From Plantactinospora soyae (lineage in GTDB: Bacteria; Actinomycetota; Actinomycetes; Mycobacteriales; Micromonosporaceae): DNA of 64,000 nt. Both the position numbers and the translations under genes were made by a program. The stretch is from NCBI RefSeq assembly GCF_014874095.1, contig NZ_JADBEB010000001.1:4960001-5024000 (forward strand), written 5' to 3'. The notes under the pieces are model-generated. The model saw nothing but the letters and a program-made list of their open reading frames with translations. It had not been told where the DNA came from and ran no database searches. This document shows, piece after piece, positions 10,731-18,294 of the stretch (within the stretch, counting starts at the first letter, position 1; the number at the start of each line of letters is the position of its first letter).

Positions 10731-11141
10731 TCACCAGCGTTGGGTCTCGTTCGCGTGTCCCAGGGCGGCCCACACCTCGGAAACGGTCTGGAACTGGGTA
10801 CCGGGGGGCAGTTGGTCCAGCTGGGCGAGTACGTCGTCCGGAGCCTCGTTCCCCGCCGCGCTGCGGCGGAGGCTCTCCCGGTCGCCCGGCAGCGCCGACA
10901 ACGGGATGAAGCGGCCCAGCCGGCTCCGCTGCTCGACCTCCTCGGAGGTCATGCCCTTCGGCGCCCCCGACCGGGTGTCGTGGCTGGGCGCCCTGGTCGA
11001 GGCGGGCTGGTCCTCGCCGGACGGCTCCGGTTCACGCCACTCCTCGGCCCGCCCTCCGGCGGTGCCGTGCACCGTGCCCTTCACCTCCCGGTCCATCTCC
11101 TCGTCGAGACGCGGGCCGTGCTTGCTGTTGCCTCGTTCCAT
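10731..11141 (-). CDS. DUF2795 family protein
   Basis: 136-residue soluble protein. The N-terminal 75 residues are charged and probably disordered (EEMDREVKGTVHGTAGG...). The C-terminal part, from about residue 82, matches DUF2795: GRFIPLSALPGDRESLRRSA, then DDVLAQLDQLPPGTQFQTV and SEVWAALG. The ATG at 11141 is selected because a SigB-like promoter lies immediately upstream; the longer frame to 11312 overlaps the end of the YihY gene. Function unknown; these small proteins are common in actinobacterial stress regions. Confidence 0.8.
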   Translation of the reverse strand: MERGNSKHGPRLDEEMDREVKGTVHGTAGGRAEEWREPEPSGEDQPASTRAPSHDTRSGAPKGMTSEEVEQRSRLGRFIPLSALPGDRESLRRSAAGNEAPDDVLAQLDQLPPGTQFQTVSEVWAALGHANETQRW

Positions 11142-11151
11142 GCCTAATGCG

Positions 11152-11176
11152 CTACCCGGCGTGGATCGGGCTAAAC
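11152..11176 (-). promoter_or_regulatory. SigB-like stress promoter for DUF2795 gene
   Basis: On the minus strand GTTT, a 15-nt spacer and GGGTAG match the actinobacterial SigB-type consensus GNNT-N14-16-GGGTAY except in the last base. The -10 lies 10 nt before the ATG, giving a very short leader or a leaderless message. Assignment is by consensus only. Confidence 0.5.
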
Positions 11177-11235
11177 CGGTCGCCGGCGCGGCGCACCCCG
11201 CCGATCGGGTCGGCCCCGACCGGCCGCTGCCTGGA

Positions 11236-12216
11236 TCAGGAGTCGGCGGGTGACTTCGGGGGCAGCGCCGGCTGCACCGGGTCTTCGGCGCCGCCCTGGA
11301 TGGCGCGACCACGCTGTATCTCGGCGTTGATCTCCACGCCCAGCATCACGGCGCAGTTCGACAGGTACAGCCAGATCAGGAAGGCGATGACGGCGGCCAG
11401 GCTGCCGTAGGTCACGTCGTACGAGGAGAACCGGGCCACGTAGAACCCGAAACCGACCGACACGACGGCCCAGGAGAACAGGGCGACCGTGCCACCCACG
11501 GTGAGCCAGCGGAACCGGGGCTGCTGGACGTTGGGCGCGATCCAGAACAGCAGCGAGAGCAGCAGCATCATGATGGCCACCAGGACGGGCCACTTCGCCA
11601 CGGTCCAGATGGTCCGGGGAGCGTCGCCGATGTTCAGCGCGTCGCCCACGGCGTCGGTGACCGGGCCGCTGACGATGAGGCCGGTCGCCACCACCGCGAG
11701 CAGGATCAACGCGATCGCGGTCAGTCCGAGCTGCAACGGCCGCAGCCGGTAGAACGGCCGCCCCTCCGCCACCCCGTAGATCGCGTTGGAGGCCCGGGTG
11801 AACGCGCCGACGTAGCCGGAGGCCGACCAGAGCGCCGCCACCAGGCCGAAGCTCAGCAGCGCCTTCGCCGGTGACTGCTTGTCGACGACGTCGCCGAGCA
11901 ACTTGAGCACCGTGTCGTTGGCCACCACCGAACCGGCTCCGACGTCCGTCGCCAGCTCCGCGATCGTGTTGATCGTCTGCTCGCCCTTGGAGACGAGTCC
12001 GACCAGCGCGACGATCACGATCGCGGACGGAAAGATCGCCAGCACGCCGTAGTAGGTCAGCGCGGCGGCCCAGTCGGTGCAGTTGTCCGACACGAAGTTC
12101 TTGACGCTCCGGACCAGCACCCCCCGCCACGTCGACCAGTGCAGTTGTCGCAGGTGGCCGGGGAGCCGATGGTCGCGGTCGCTTTCCTGCGGGGCCGGAT
12201 CCGTGGTCGACGCCAT
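11236..12216 (-). CDS. YihY/BrkB family inner-membrane protein
   Basis: 326 residues with about six membrane helices. Family features: VKNFVSDNCTDWAAALTYYGVLAIFPSAIVIVALVG at helix 1, ALWSASGYVGAFTRASNAIYGVAEGRPF in the middle, and DVTYGSLAAVIAFLIWLYLSNCAVMLGVEINAEIQR at the end. The C-terminus is cytosolic and Pro-rich. The ATG at 12216 has GAGGGAG upstream. Members are often called ribonuclease BN in error; the true role is unknown and may concern envelope stress or transport. It is followed by DUF2795 on the same strand, which appears to have its own promoter. Confidence 0.88.
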   Translation of the reverse strand: MASTTDPAPQESDRDHRLPGHLRQLHWSTWRGVLVRSVKNFVSDNCTDWAAALTYYGVLAIFPSAIVIVALVGLVSKGEQTINTIAELATDVGAGSVVANDTVLKLLGDVVDKQSPAKALLSFGLVAALWSASGYVGAFTRASNAIYGVAEGRPFYRLRPLQLGLTAIALILLAVVATGLIVSGPVTDAVGDALNIGDAPRTIWTVAKWPVLVAIMMLLLSLLFWIAPNVQQPRFRWLTVGGTVALFSWAVVSVGFGFYVARFSSYDVTYGSLAAVIAFLIWLYLSNCAVMLGVEINAEIQRGRAIQGGAEDPVQPALPPKSPADS

Positions 12217-12465
12217 GATGGCTCCCTCGTCGGCGGCGTGTCAGCCGTGGGTGAAGTGTGCTTCGCGCGGGTGGGTGCCGGATCGGCGCCTCGGACGTCG
12301 GAGAGGTCTCCCTCGGTGCGGCTGCGGTTGCCGTGCCCGGTACCCCGGGCGGGAACCGGACAAACGCCCGCCCGCCCCGCCGACCAGGGGTGGAGCCGGG
12401 TTTGCCGCCGGTGGGCCGGGAAACCGAACCACTTCAGGCAGCACCGATGGCGGAGGAGGAAGACC

Positions 12466-12906
12466 ATGCCCGGACGCGAGGTTCTGCCGAGCACCCTGCG
12501 ACGCTCGCCGGAGAAGGCCCAGGACACGTGGGCGAAGACCCACGACTCGGCGGTCGAGACGTACGGCGAGGGTCAGCGGTCGCACCGGACGGCGTTCGCC
12601 GCGCTCAAGCACTCGTTCGAGAAGGTCGGCGACCACTGGGAGCCGAAGGGCGCGAAGGGCCCGAGTGACGCCCAGGCCGCCGGGGGTGGGCCGGCCCGCC
12701 GGGCACCGACCGCCGGTGGCGTGGACGCCAACGCAAACAAGGAACACCTGCTCGACGTGGCGAAGCGGTTGAACGTACGGGGCCGGTCCCGGATGACCAA
12801 GGCCGAACTCGTCGGCGCGATCCAGAAGGCGAACGCCCGGAGCACCGGCGAAAGCCTGGCGCGGGAGAAGAGCCGGGCGCGGGAGAAGGGCCGGAACCGG
12901 CGCTGA
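12466..12906 (+). CDS. ChaB family protein with C-terminal Rho-N/SAP-like motif
   Basis: 146-residue basic protein. Residues 1-60 are ChaB-like: EVLPSTLRRSPEKAQDTWAKTHDSAVETYGEGQRSHRTAFAALKHSFEKVGDHWEPKG. Residues about 88-125 (KEHLLDVAKRLNVRGRSRMTKAELVGAIQKANAR) resemble a Rho N-terminal or SAP-type helical motif, suggesting nucleic-acid contact. The tail is Lys/Arg-rich. GGAGGAGGA at 12452-12460 fixes the ATG at 12466. Despite the ChaB name, a role in cation transport regulation is not established for this family. Divergent from the YihY gene and probably stress-linked. Confidence 0.84.
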   Translation: MPGREVLPSTLRRSPEKAQDTWAKTHDSAVETYGEGQRSHRTAFAALKHSFEKVGDHWEPKGAKGPSDAQAAGGGPARRAPTAGGVDANANKEHLLDVAKRLNVRGRSRMTKAELVGAIQKANARSTGESLAREKSRAREKGRNRR

Positions 12907-12940
12907 GTCGGGGACGGCCGGTCGGCGGTGGGCGGTCGAC

Positions 12941-14380
12941 TCACCACCGTCCGCCCTCACCGCCCGGCGCCCCGATGTGCACCGCCTTGGTGGCGGTCAG
13001 CTCGTCCAGCAGTTCCGGGCCGTACCCGAAGCCCTGGCCACTGCCCCCGCGCGGCTCGGCCGCACCGCCGGGCGCGCCGCCGAAGACCGCATTGATCTTC
13101 ACGGTTCCGACCGGCAGTTCCCGCCAGGCACGCTGCGCGTTGCTCATCGAGGCGGTCAGTACGGTCGCCGCCAGGCCGTACGGCGAGTTCGACGCCCGGG
13201 AGAGGGCCTCGTCGAACGACTCCACCACCATCACCGGGGCCACCGGTCCGAAGGTCTCCTCCCGCATCACCAGCATCTGGTCGGTGCACTCGCCGAGCAC
13301 GGTCGGTGGGTAGAAGGCGCCCGGCCCGTCGGGCACAGTCCCACCGAGCAGGACCGACGCGCCGTCCGCCACGGCCGCCTGGACCTGCCCGTGCACGTGG
13401 TCCCGGTGCCGCCGGTCGACCAGCGGTCCCAGTTCGCTGCGCGGGTCCCGGCCCGGCCCGACCCGCATTGCCTTCGCCGACTGCACCAGCGCGCCGAGGA
13501 ACCGGTTGGCGACGGACCGGAGTACGTAGATCCGCTCCACCGACACGCAGAGCTGCCCGGAGTTGGCGAACGCGCCCATCGCGGCCTGCTCGGCGGCCCA
13601 GCGCGGATCGACGTCGCCGTCCACGATCAGCGGGTCGCTGCCGCCGTTCTCCAACAGCGCCTTGGCGCCGGACCGGGCGCAGGCGGCGGCGATGGAGCGG
13701 CCGGTGGCGGTCGAGCCGACGTGCGCGACGACGTCGACCTCCTGGCCGGCCAGGGCGGCACCCACCCGCGCGTCCCCGGTCAGCAGCGACAGGACTCCGG
13801 ACGGCAGGTGCTCGTCGAGCAGCCGGGCGAGCAGGAAGCCGGCGGCCGGGGTCCGCTCGCTCGGCTTGTAGACGACGGTGTTGCCAGTCACCAGGGCCGC
13901 GCCGAGCAGGCCGCAGGAGACCGCGACCGGATCGTTCCACGGCGTGATGACGGCGACGATTCCCCGTGGCTGGGGCACCATCAGGTCGATCGCGCCGGCG
14001 TCACCGGCGAGACTCCGGCCGCCGCGTACCGGCCCCAGCTCGGCGTACTGGCGCAGGGTGGAGACGCCGGCCTCGACCCCGCCCCGGGCGAGCGCCAGTG
14101 GCCGTCCCAGTTCGGCGGTCTGGACCTCGGCGAGCTGGTCGGCGACCGCCTCGATCGCGTCCGCGGCCCGGCGCAGTGCCGCCGCCCGCTCGGCAGGTGA
14201 GGTCCGGGCCCAGCGGGGTGCCGCCGACCGGGCCGCCTTGACCGCCGCTCCGACGTCGGCCTCGGTGGCCACCGGCGCCTCGCTGACCGGGGTGCCGTCG
14301 ACCGGGTCGAGCACGGTCAGTCGCCCCGCGTCGCCGCCTGCGCCCCACACCCCGCCGATCAGTTGCTGCACCTGATACAT
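12941..14380 (-). CDS. Aldehyde dehydrogenase family protein
   Basis: 479-residue NAD(P)-dependent aldehyde dehydrogenase, oxidising an aldehyde to the acid. Visible motifs: ITPWNDPVAVSCGLLGAAL and VYKPSERTP (cofactor lysine), VGSTATGRSI, the general-base region ALLENGGSDPLIVDGD (ELGG of most relatives reads ENGG here), FANSGQLCVSVERIYV with the catalytic Cys, and MREETFGPVAPVMVV. The start is ambiguous: MYQVQQLIGG at 14380 gives the usual family N-terminus, while an upstream GTG at 14431 adds 17 residues. A GATAGT box near 14411-14416 argues for 14380. No SD is evident for either. Substrate unknown. Confidence 0.87.
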   Translation of the reverse strand: MYQVQQLIGGVWGAGGDAGRLTVLDPVDGTPVSEAPVATEADVGAAVKAARSAAPRWARTSPAERAAALRRAADAIEAVADQLAEVQTAELGRPLALARGGVEAGVSTLRQYAELGPVRGGRSLAGDAGAIDLMVPQPRGIVAVITPWNDPVAVSCGLLGAALVTGNTVVYKPSERTPAAGFLLARLLDEHLPSGVLSLLTGDARVGAALAGQEVDVVAHVGSTATGRSIAAACARSGAKALLENGGSDPLIVDGDVDPRWAAEQAAMGAFANSGQLCVSVERIYVLRSVANRFLGALVQSAKAMRVGPGRDPRSELGPLVDRRHRDHVHGQVQAAVADGASVLLGGTVPDGPGAFYPPTVLGECTDQMLVMREETFGPVAPVMVVESFDEALSRASNSPYGLAATVLTASMSNAQRAWRELPVGTVKINAVFGGAPGGAAEPRGGSGQGFGYGPELLDELTATKAVHIGAPGGEGGRW

Positions 14381-14525
14381 GGGGGGCAGTTTGCCCGGGT
14401 CGAGCCCGGTCAAACTATCCTGTTTCGCCACACGCTACGGCGAGTAGTCGACACTCCTTCCGGCCGCCTCGGTCGACCGCCTCCGGCCGACCACGCCCAG
14501 CCGGTGGACCGGATAGGGTGCACGG

Positions 14526-16127
14526 GTGGCGATCGTCGGGGACACCGCCGACGCGGTCGTCGTCGGCGCGGGGCACAACGGACTGGTCGCGGCGAACCTG
14601 CTCGCGGACGCCGGATGGGACGTACTGGTCCTGGAGGCGACCGCCGACCCCGGTGGCGCCGTCCGGTCGGCCGAGGTCACCGCCCCCGGGTACCTCAGCG
14701 ATCTCTACAGCGCCTTCTATCCGCTCGGATACGCCTCGCCCGTCCTGCGTGGGCTGGAGCTGGACGGCTACGGACTGGCCTGGCGGCACGCGCCGGACGT
14801 ACTCGCGCACCTGTTCCCGGACGACCGGGCCGTACTGCTCCATCGCGATCCGGAGCGGACCGCGGCCTCGGTGGAGCGGTTCGCGGCAGGGGACGGCCAG
14901 CGGTGGCTGACCGCGTACGACGAATGGCGGCACCTCTCGGGTCCACTGCTCGACGCGCTCTTCACGCCCTTTCCACCGGTACGGGGCGGACTCGCGCTCG
15001 CCCGGCGGCTGCGTACCGCGGGCACGCTGCGGATGGCCCGCCGCCTGGTGCTGCCGATCCGCAAACTGGGTGCCGAGCTGTTCCGTGGCCCGGGCGCCCC
15101 GGCCCTGATGGCGGGCTGCGCGCTGCACACCGACCTCTCCCCGGACGAGGCGGGCTCCGGGGTGTACGGCTGGCTGCTGGCGATGCTGGGTCAGCAGGTC
15201 GGCTGGCCGGTGCCGGTCGGCGGGGCGCAACGCATCACCGACGCCCTGGTCGCCCGGCTGCGGGAACGTGGCGGGCGGATCCACTACCGCACCCCCGTCG
15301 ACCGGGTGCTGGTCGCCCGGAACCGGGCGGTGGGTGCCCGCTCGGCGGACGGCCTGCTGTGGCGGGCCCGCCGGGCGGTGCTGGCCGACGTACCGGCCCC
15401 GGCGCTCTTCCTGGACCTGGTCGGCGCCGCCCGGCTGCCCGCCCGGCTGGTGGAGGATCTGGAGCACTTCCGCTGGGACGGCTCCACGGTCAAAGTGGAC
15501 TGGGCGCTGGCCGGCCCGGTGCCGTGGCGCAATCCCGAGGTGGCCGGCGCCGGTACGGTCCACCTCGGCGCCGACCTGGACGGGCTCAGCCGGTACGCCT
15601 CGGCGCTGCACCGGGGCGAGTTGCCGGCCGACCCGTTCGTACTGGCCGGTCAGCTGAGCGTGGCGGACCCGAGCCGGTCCCCGGCGGGTACGGAGTCACT
15701 CTGGGCGTACACCCATCTGCCGTTCCGTCGGCACTGGTCGGCCGAGGAGATCGGCGAGCGGGTCGCGGCCGTGGAGGCGGTGCTGGAGCGCGCGGCGCCC
15801 GGCTTCGGCACGCTCGTCCGGGGGCGGCACGTGGCCGGACCGGCCGAACTGGCGGCCGGCAACCCGAGCCTGGTCGGCGGGGCGTTGGGCGGGGGCACGT
15901 CCGCCGCGTACCAGCAGCTTTTTCTGCGGCCGGTGCCCGGTCTCGGCCGGGCGGACACGCCGGTCGACCGGCTGTTCCTGGCCAGTTCGTCGGCGCATCC
16001 CGGCGGCGGGGTGCACGGCGGCCCCGGGGCGAACGCGGCGCGGGCCGCCCTGGCCCGGGACCGCGCCCTCACCGGCCGGGCGTACGCCGCCGCCCTGGCG
16101 GCCGCCCACCGCGCCATCTACGCCTGA
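14526..16127 (+). CDS. Phytoene-desaturase-like FAD-dependent oxidoreductase (PYROXD2-like)
   Basis: 533-residue flavoprotein. The Rossmann FAD site is at residues about 9-40 (AVVVGAGHNGLVAANLLADAGWDVLVLEA), followed by GGAVRSAEVTAPGYLSDLYSAFYPLG. The C-terminal flavin-binding end is DRLFLASSSAHPGGGVHGGPGANAARAAL. The overall form matches the carotenoid-desaturase/PYROXD2 superfamily, not a true phytoene desaturase with a carotenoid cluster, since no carotenoid genes adjoin. The GTG at 14526 follows TAGGGT (14514-14519) by 6 nt, so the gene is probably leaderless. It ends at a 60-bp repeat element. Substrate unknown. Confidence 0.86.
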   Translation: MAIVGDTADAVVVGAGHNGLVAANLLADAGWDVLVLEATADPGGAVRSAEVTAPGYLSDLYSAFYPLGYASPVLRGLELDGYGLAWRHAPDVLAHLFPDDRAVLLHRDPERTAASVERFAAGDGQRWLTAYDEWRHLSGPLLDALFTPFPPVRGGLALARRLRTAGTLRMARRLVLPIRKLGAELFRGPGAPALMAGCALHTDLSPDEAGSGVYGWLLAMLGQQVGWPVPVGGAQRITDALVARLRERGGRIHYRTPVDRVLVARNRAVGARSADGLLWRARRAVLADVPAPALFLDLVGAARLPARLVEDLEHFRWDGSTVKVDWALAGPVPWRNPEVAGAGTVHLGADLDGLSRYASALHRGELPADPFVLAGQLSVADPSRSPAGTESLWAYTHLPFRRHWSAEEIGERVAAVEAVLERAAPGFGTLVRGRHVAGPAELAAGNPSLVGGALGGGTSAAYQQLFLRPVPGLGRADTPVDRLFLASSSAHPGGGVHGGPGANAARAALARDRALTGRAYAAALAAAHRAIYA

Positions 16128-16130
16128 CCG

Positions 16131-16187
16131 CAAGGAAGGGCCCCTTCCTATCGCTTTTTGCATAGGAAGGGGCCCTTCTTAACACCT
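16131..16187. repeat. Interspersed double-palindrome element, copy 1 (E1)
   Basis: 19-nt arms at 16133-16151 and 16162-16180 form a hairpin with 18 Watson-Crick pairs, one GU and a 10-nt loop; each arm is itself centred on a GGGCCCC/GGGGCCC palindrome. It lies between two convergent genes (ends 16127 and 16203), where it could act as a bidirectional terminator. Copies 2 and 3 are at 45855-45915 and 52644-52703. Outer GGTGTTAA is shared in the reverse orientation. Confidence 0.9.
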
Positions 16188-16202
16188 GGGTGCGGTTGAC
16201 GG

Positions 16203-17990
16203 TCAGCCCGCCGAGCCCTTCGGCACCCTCGGCTGGCGCTTCGTCGCCCGGCTTGTCGGCACGGGCGGCGTGTCCGCTGCGCCGGACTTGTTCTCTGAGG
16301 GCGTCTGCTCAGCGGATGTCTGCTGAGCGGGTGTCTGCTCGGCGGCGGTCTGGGCAGCGGCGGTCCGCTTCGGTGCCGCCCGCTTCGTTGGCCGGCTCGT
16401 TGGTACGAGCGGCGTGTCCGCTGTGCCGGGCTTGTTCTCCGAGGGCGTCTGCTCGGCGGCGGTCCGTTTCGGGGCCGCCCGCTTCGTCGGCCGGCTCGTT
16501 GGTACGAGCGGCGTGTCCGCTGTGCCGGACTTGTTCTCCGAGGGCGTCTGCTCAGCGGATGTCTGCTCAGCGGCCGTCCGCTTCGGTGCAGCCCGCTTCG
16601 TCGCGCGCTTCGCTGCCGGGCGCTTCGTCGCCGGACGCTCCGGAGCGGCCGAGGTCTCTCCGGTCGCCGTCCCGGTCTGGGCGGTGGCGGCGGTCGCGGT
16701 CGCCTCGCTGGCTGTCGAGGGCTGCGCCGTGACCGTGGCGGCCTGTTCCATGACCGTGGGGCTTACTGCCGTGACCGTGGGGCTTGCTGCCGTGACCGTC
16801 GGGCCTTCTGCCGTGACTGTGCCGATCTCTGCCGTGACTGGGCGGCTCTCTTGCGTGACCGGAGGCCTGTCCTGCGTGACCGTGGCGGTCTTCTCGGTGA
16901 CGGTGGGGGACTCCGTCGTGGGCGCCAGGGCCTCTGCCGTCACCGACGGTGCGTCATCCGGGACAGTCGCCGGGTCAACCGACTCAGCCGGGGCCGCCGG
17001 GACGGTCGCCGAGTCAGCGGGGATCGTCGGGACGGTCGCCGGGTCGGCCGGGATCGTTGGGACGGTTGCCGAGTCGGCCGGGATCGTTGGGACGGTCGCC
17101 GGGTCAGCGGGGATCGTTGGGACGGTTGCCGAGTCGGCCGGGATCGTCGGCGGTTCCGCCGGGGCACCCGGGGTCGTCGCCGGGGCCGCCGTGCCCTCCG
17201 GGAGCGTCGTCGACCTGCGGTCCGTACGGGTGATGTTGCGGTGCCGGCCGCGCAGCTTGAACGGCATCAGCGCGCTTTCGATCTTGGTAGCCGTGGTCAT
17301 CTTCGACTCGCCGTCCAGGCGTTCCTGGAACCGGATCGGCACCTCCAGGATGGTGTGCCCGAGCTTGGTGGCCAGGTAGTGCATCTCGACCTGGAAGCTG
17401 TACCCGTTGGACTGGACCCGCTCCAGACCGATGTCGCGCAGGGCATCGGCCCGCCAGATCTTGAAACCGGCGGTCAGGTCCCGGATCCGCACCTGGAGCA
17501 GCGTGTGGACGTAGAAGTTCGCCCACCCGCTGAGTGCCCGCCGGTAGAGCGGCCACGCCTCGTCGAGTTGTCCACCAGGTACGTAACGGGAGCCGATCAC
17601 CACACCGGCCCGGGTGGACAGTAGCGAGCCGAGCATGCCGGGCAGCGCCTCGGGCGGGTGGGACAGGTCGGCGTCCATCTGCGCGACGTACTCCGCTCCG
17701 CTGTCGAGCGCCCGGCTCATGCCGTCGACGTACGCCCGGCCGAGTCCTTCCTTCCCTGCTCGGTGTACGACCTGGATCCGCTCGGGGTGCTCGATAGCGA
17801 GTTTGTCCGCGACCTCGCCGGTGCCGTCCGGGGAGTTGTCGTCGGCGATCAGGATGCTGAGCCCGGGCAGCGGCAGGGCGAGCAGCCGCTCGACCAGCAC
17901 CGGAATGTTCCCCGCTTCGTTGTAGGTCGGAACGACGACGGTCAGGCGAGCGTCCCGCCAGGGGGTGGGCAGCTGTACGGGTTCGATCAT
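16203..17990 (-). CDS. Polyprenol-phosphate mannosyltransferase (DPM1/Ppm1-like GT2) with long repetitive tail
   Basis: 595 residues. The GT2 domain (1-250) is a clear dolichol/polyprenol monophosphate mannose synthase: VVVPTYNEAGNIPVLVERLL, DDNSPDGTGEVAD, the DxD at 106-108 (QMDADLSHPPE), GSRYVPGG, and QSNGYSFQVEMHYLA. It would move mannose from GDP-mannose to a polyprenyl phosphate for membrane-side mannosylation. From about 255 on the protein is low complexity: five PTIPAD(S/P)ATV decapeptides (281-330), then heptads of the type (T/P)VT(A/Q)xxx, then three Lys/Arg-rich blocks built on TKRAAPKRTAAEQT. Ordinary homologues end near residue 250-270. The ATG at 17990 has GAGGATG upstream; AGCGTA at 18029-18034 could be its -10 box in reverse. 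No acyltransferase or membrane half is fused. Confidence 0.9.
   Translation of the reverse strand: MIEPVQLPTPWRDARLTVVVPTYNEAGNIPVLVERLLALPLPGLSILIADDNSPDGTGEVADKLAIEHPERIQVVHRAGKEGLGRAYVDGMSRALDSGAEYVAQMDADLSHPPEALPGMLGSLLSTRAGVVIGSRYVPGGQLDEAWPLYRRALSGWANFYVHTLLQVRIRDLTAGFKIWRADALRDIGLERVQSNGYSFQVEMHYLATKLGHTILEVPIRFQERLDGESKMTTATKIESALMPFKLRGRHRNITRTDRRSTTLPEGTAAPATTPGAPAEPPTIPADSATVPTIPADPATVPTIPADSATVPTIPADPATVPTIPADSATVPAAPAESVDPATVPDDAPSVTAEALAPTTESPTVTEKTATVTQDRPPVTQESRPVTAEIGTVTAEGPTVTAASPTVTAVSPTVMEQAATVTAQPSTASEATATAATAQTGTATGETSAAPERPATKRPAAKRATKRAAPKRTAAEQTSAEQTPSENKSGTADTPLVPTSRPTKRAAPKRTAAEQTPSENKPGTADTPLVPTSRPTKRAAPKRTAAAQTAAEQTPAQQTSAEQTPSENKSGAADTPPVPTSRATKRQPRVPKGSAG
17001..17150 (-). 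repeat. 30-bp minisatellite in mannosyltransferase tail
   Basis: Five tandem 30-bp units, each coding PTIPADSATV or PTIPADPATV, alternating S and P. The reading frame is kept. Copy-number change would lengthen or shorten the tail by 10 residues. Confidence 0.9.
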
Positions 17991-18294
17991 CGGGGCATCC
18001 TCGGTTGGCCGACAGCGGTCAGGGGCAAAGCGTAACTTGACGCAGAGCGTGGGCCACAACACGGGCCGAACGGTGCAAACCATCCGCCACCTCGGACGGC
18101 ACGCCAGAACTGCCTTCCCCGTCGATCCACCAGCCGCCGCACAAGTGTCCGGAACTGGGCGGGAACCCCGGATTCGGGCCGGATATCGGGACGGCCCCGG
18201 GGTATGAGGACGAGGATCCGGTGTCACGGGCGGAAGGCCGTCCGGTGGGTGACGCCGGGCGTACCCGCCGTGCCCGTCCGGCCGCGCGGAGGTG
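17991..18294. other. Divergent intergenic region, mannosyltransferase / heptose operon
   Basis: 304 bases between the mannosyltransferase start and the first operon start. It should carry promoters in both directions. On the minus strand TACGCT (18029-18034) with TTGTGG 19 nt upstream is a weak candidate. No convincing operon promoter or operator was found by eye. Confidence 0.5.

Noticed and set aside
14526-16127. Carotenoid biosynthesis (true phytoene desaturase)
   Set aside because: The protein is closer to the PYROXD2-like branch and there is no crtB, crtE or cyclase gene in the neighbourhood.
17001-17150. Possible CRISPR array
   Set aside because: The 30-bp units are contiguous with no spacers, are in frame, and no cas gene is nearby.
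16414-17379. Long plus-strand open frame rich in Val/Ala/Gly opposite the mannosyltransferase tail
   Set aside because: It is the antisense of tandem repeats; stop-free only because of the repeat composition. No SD or family match.
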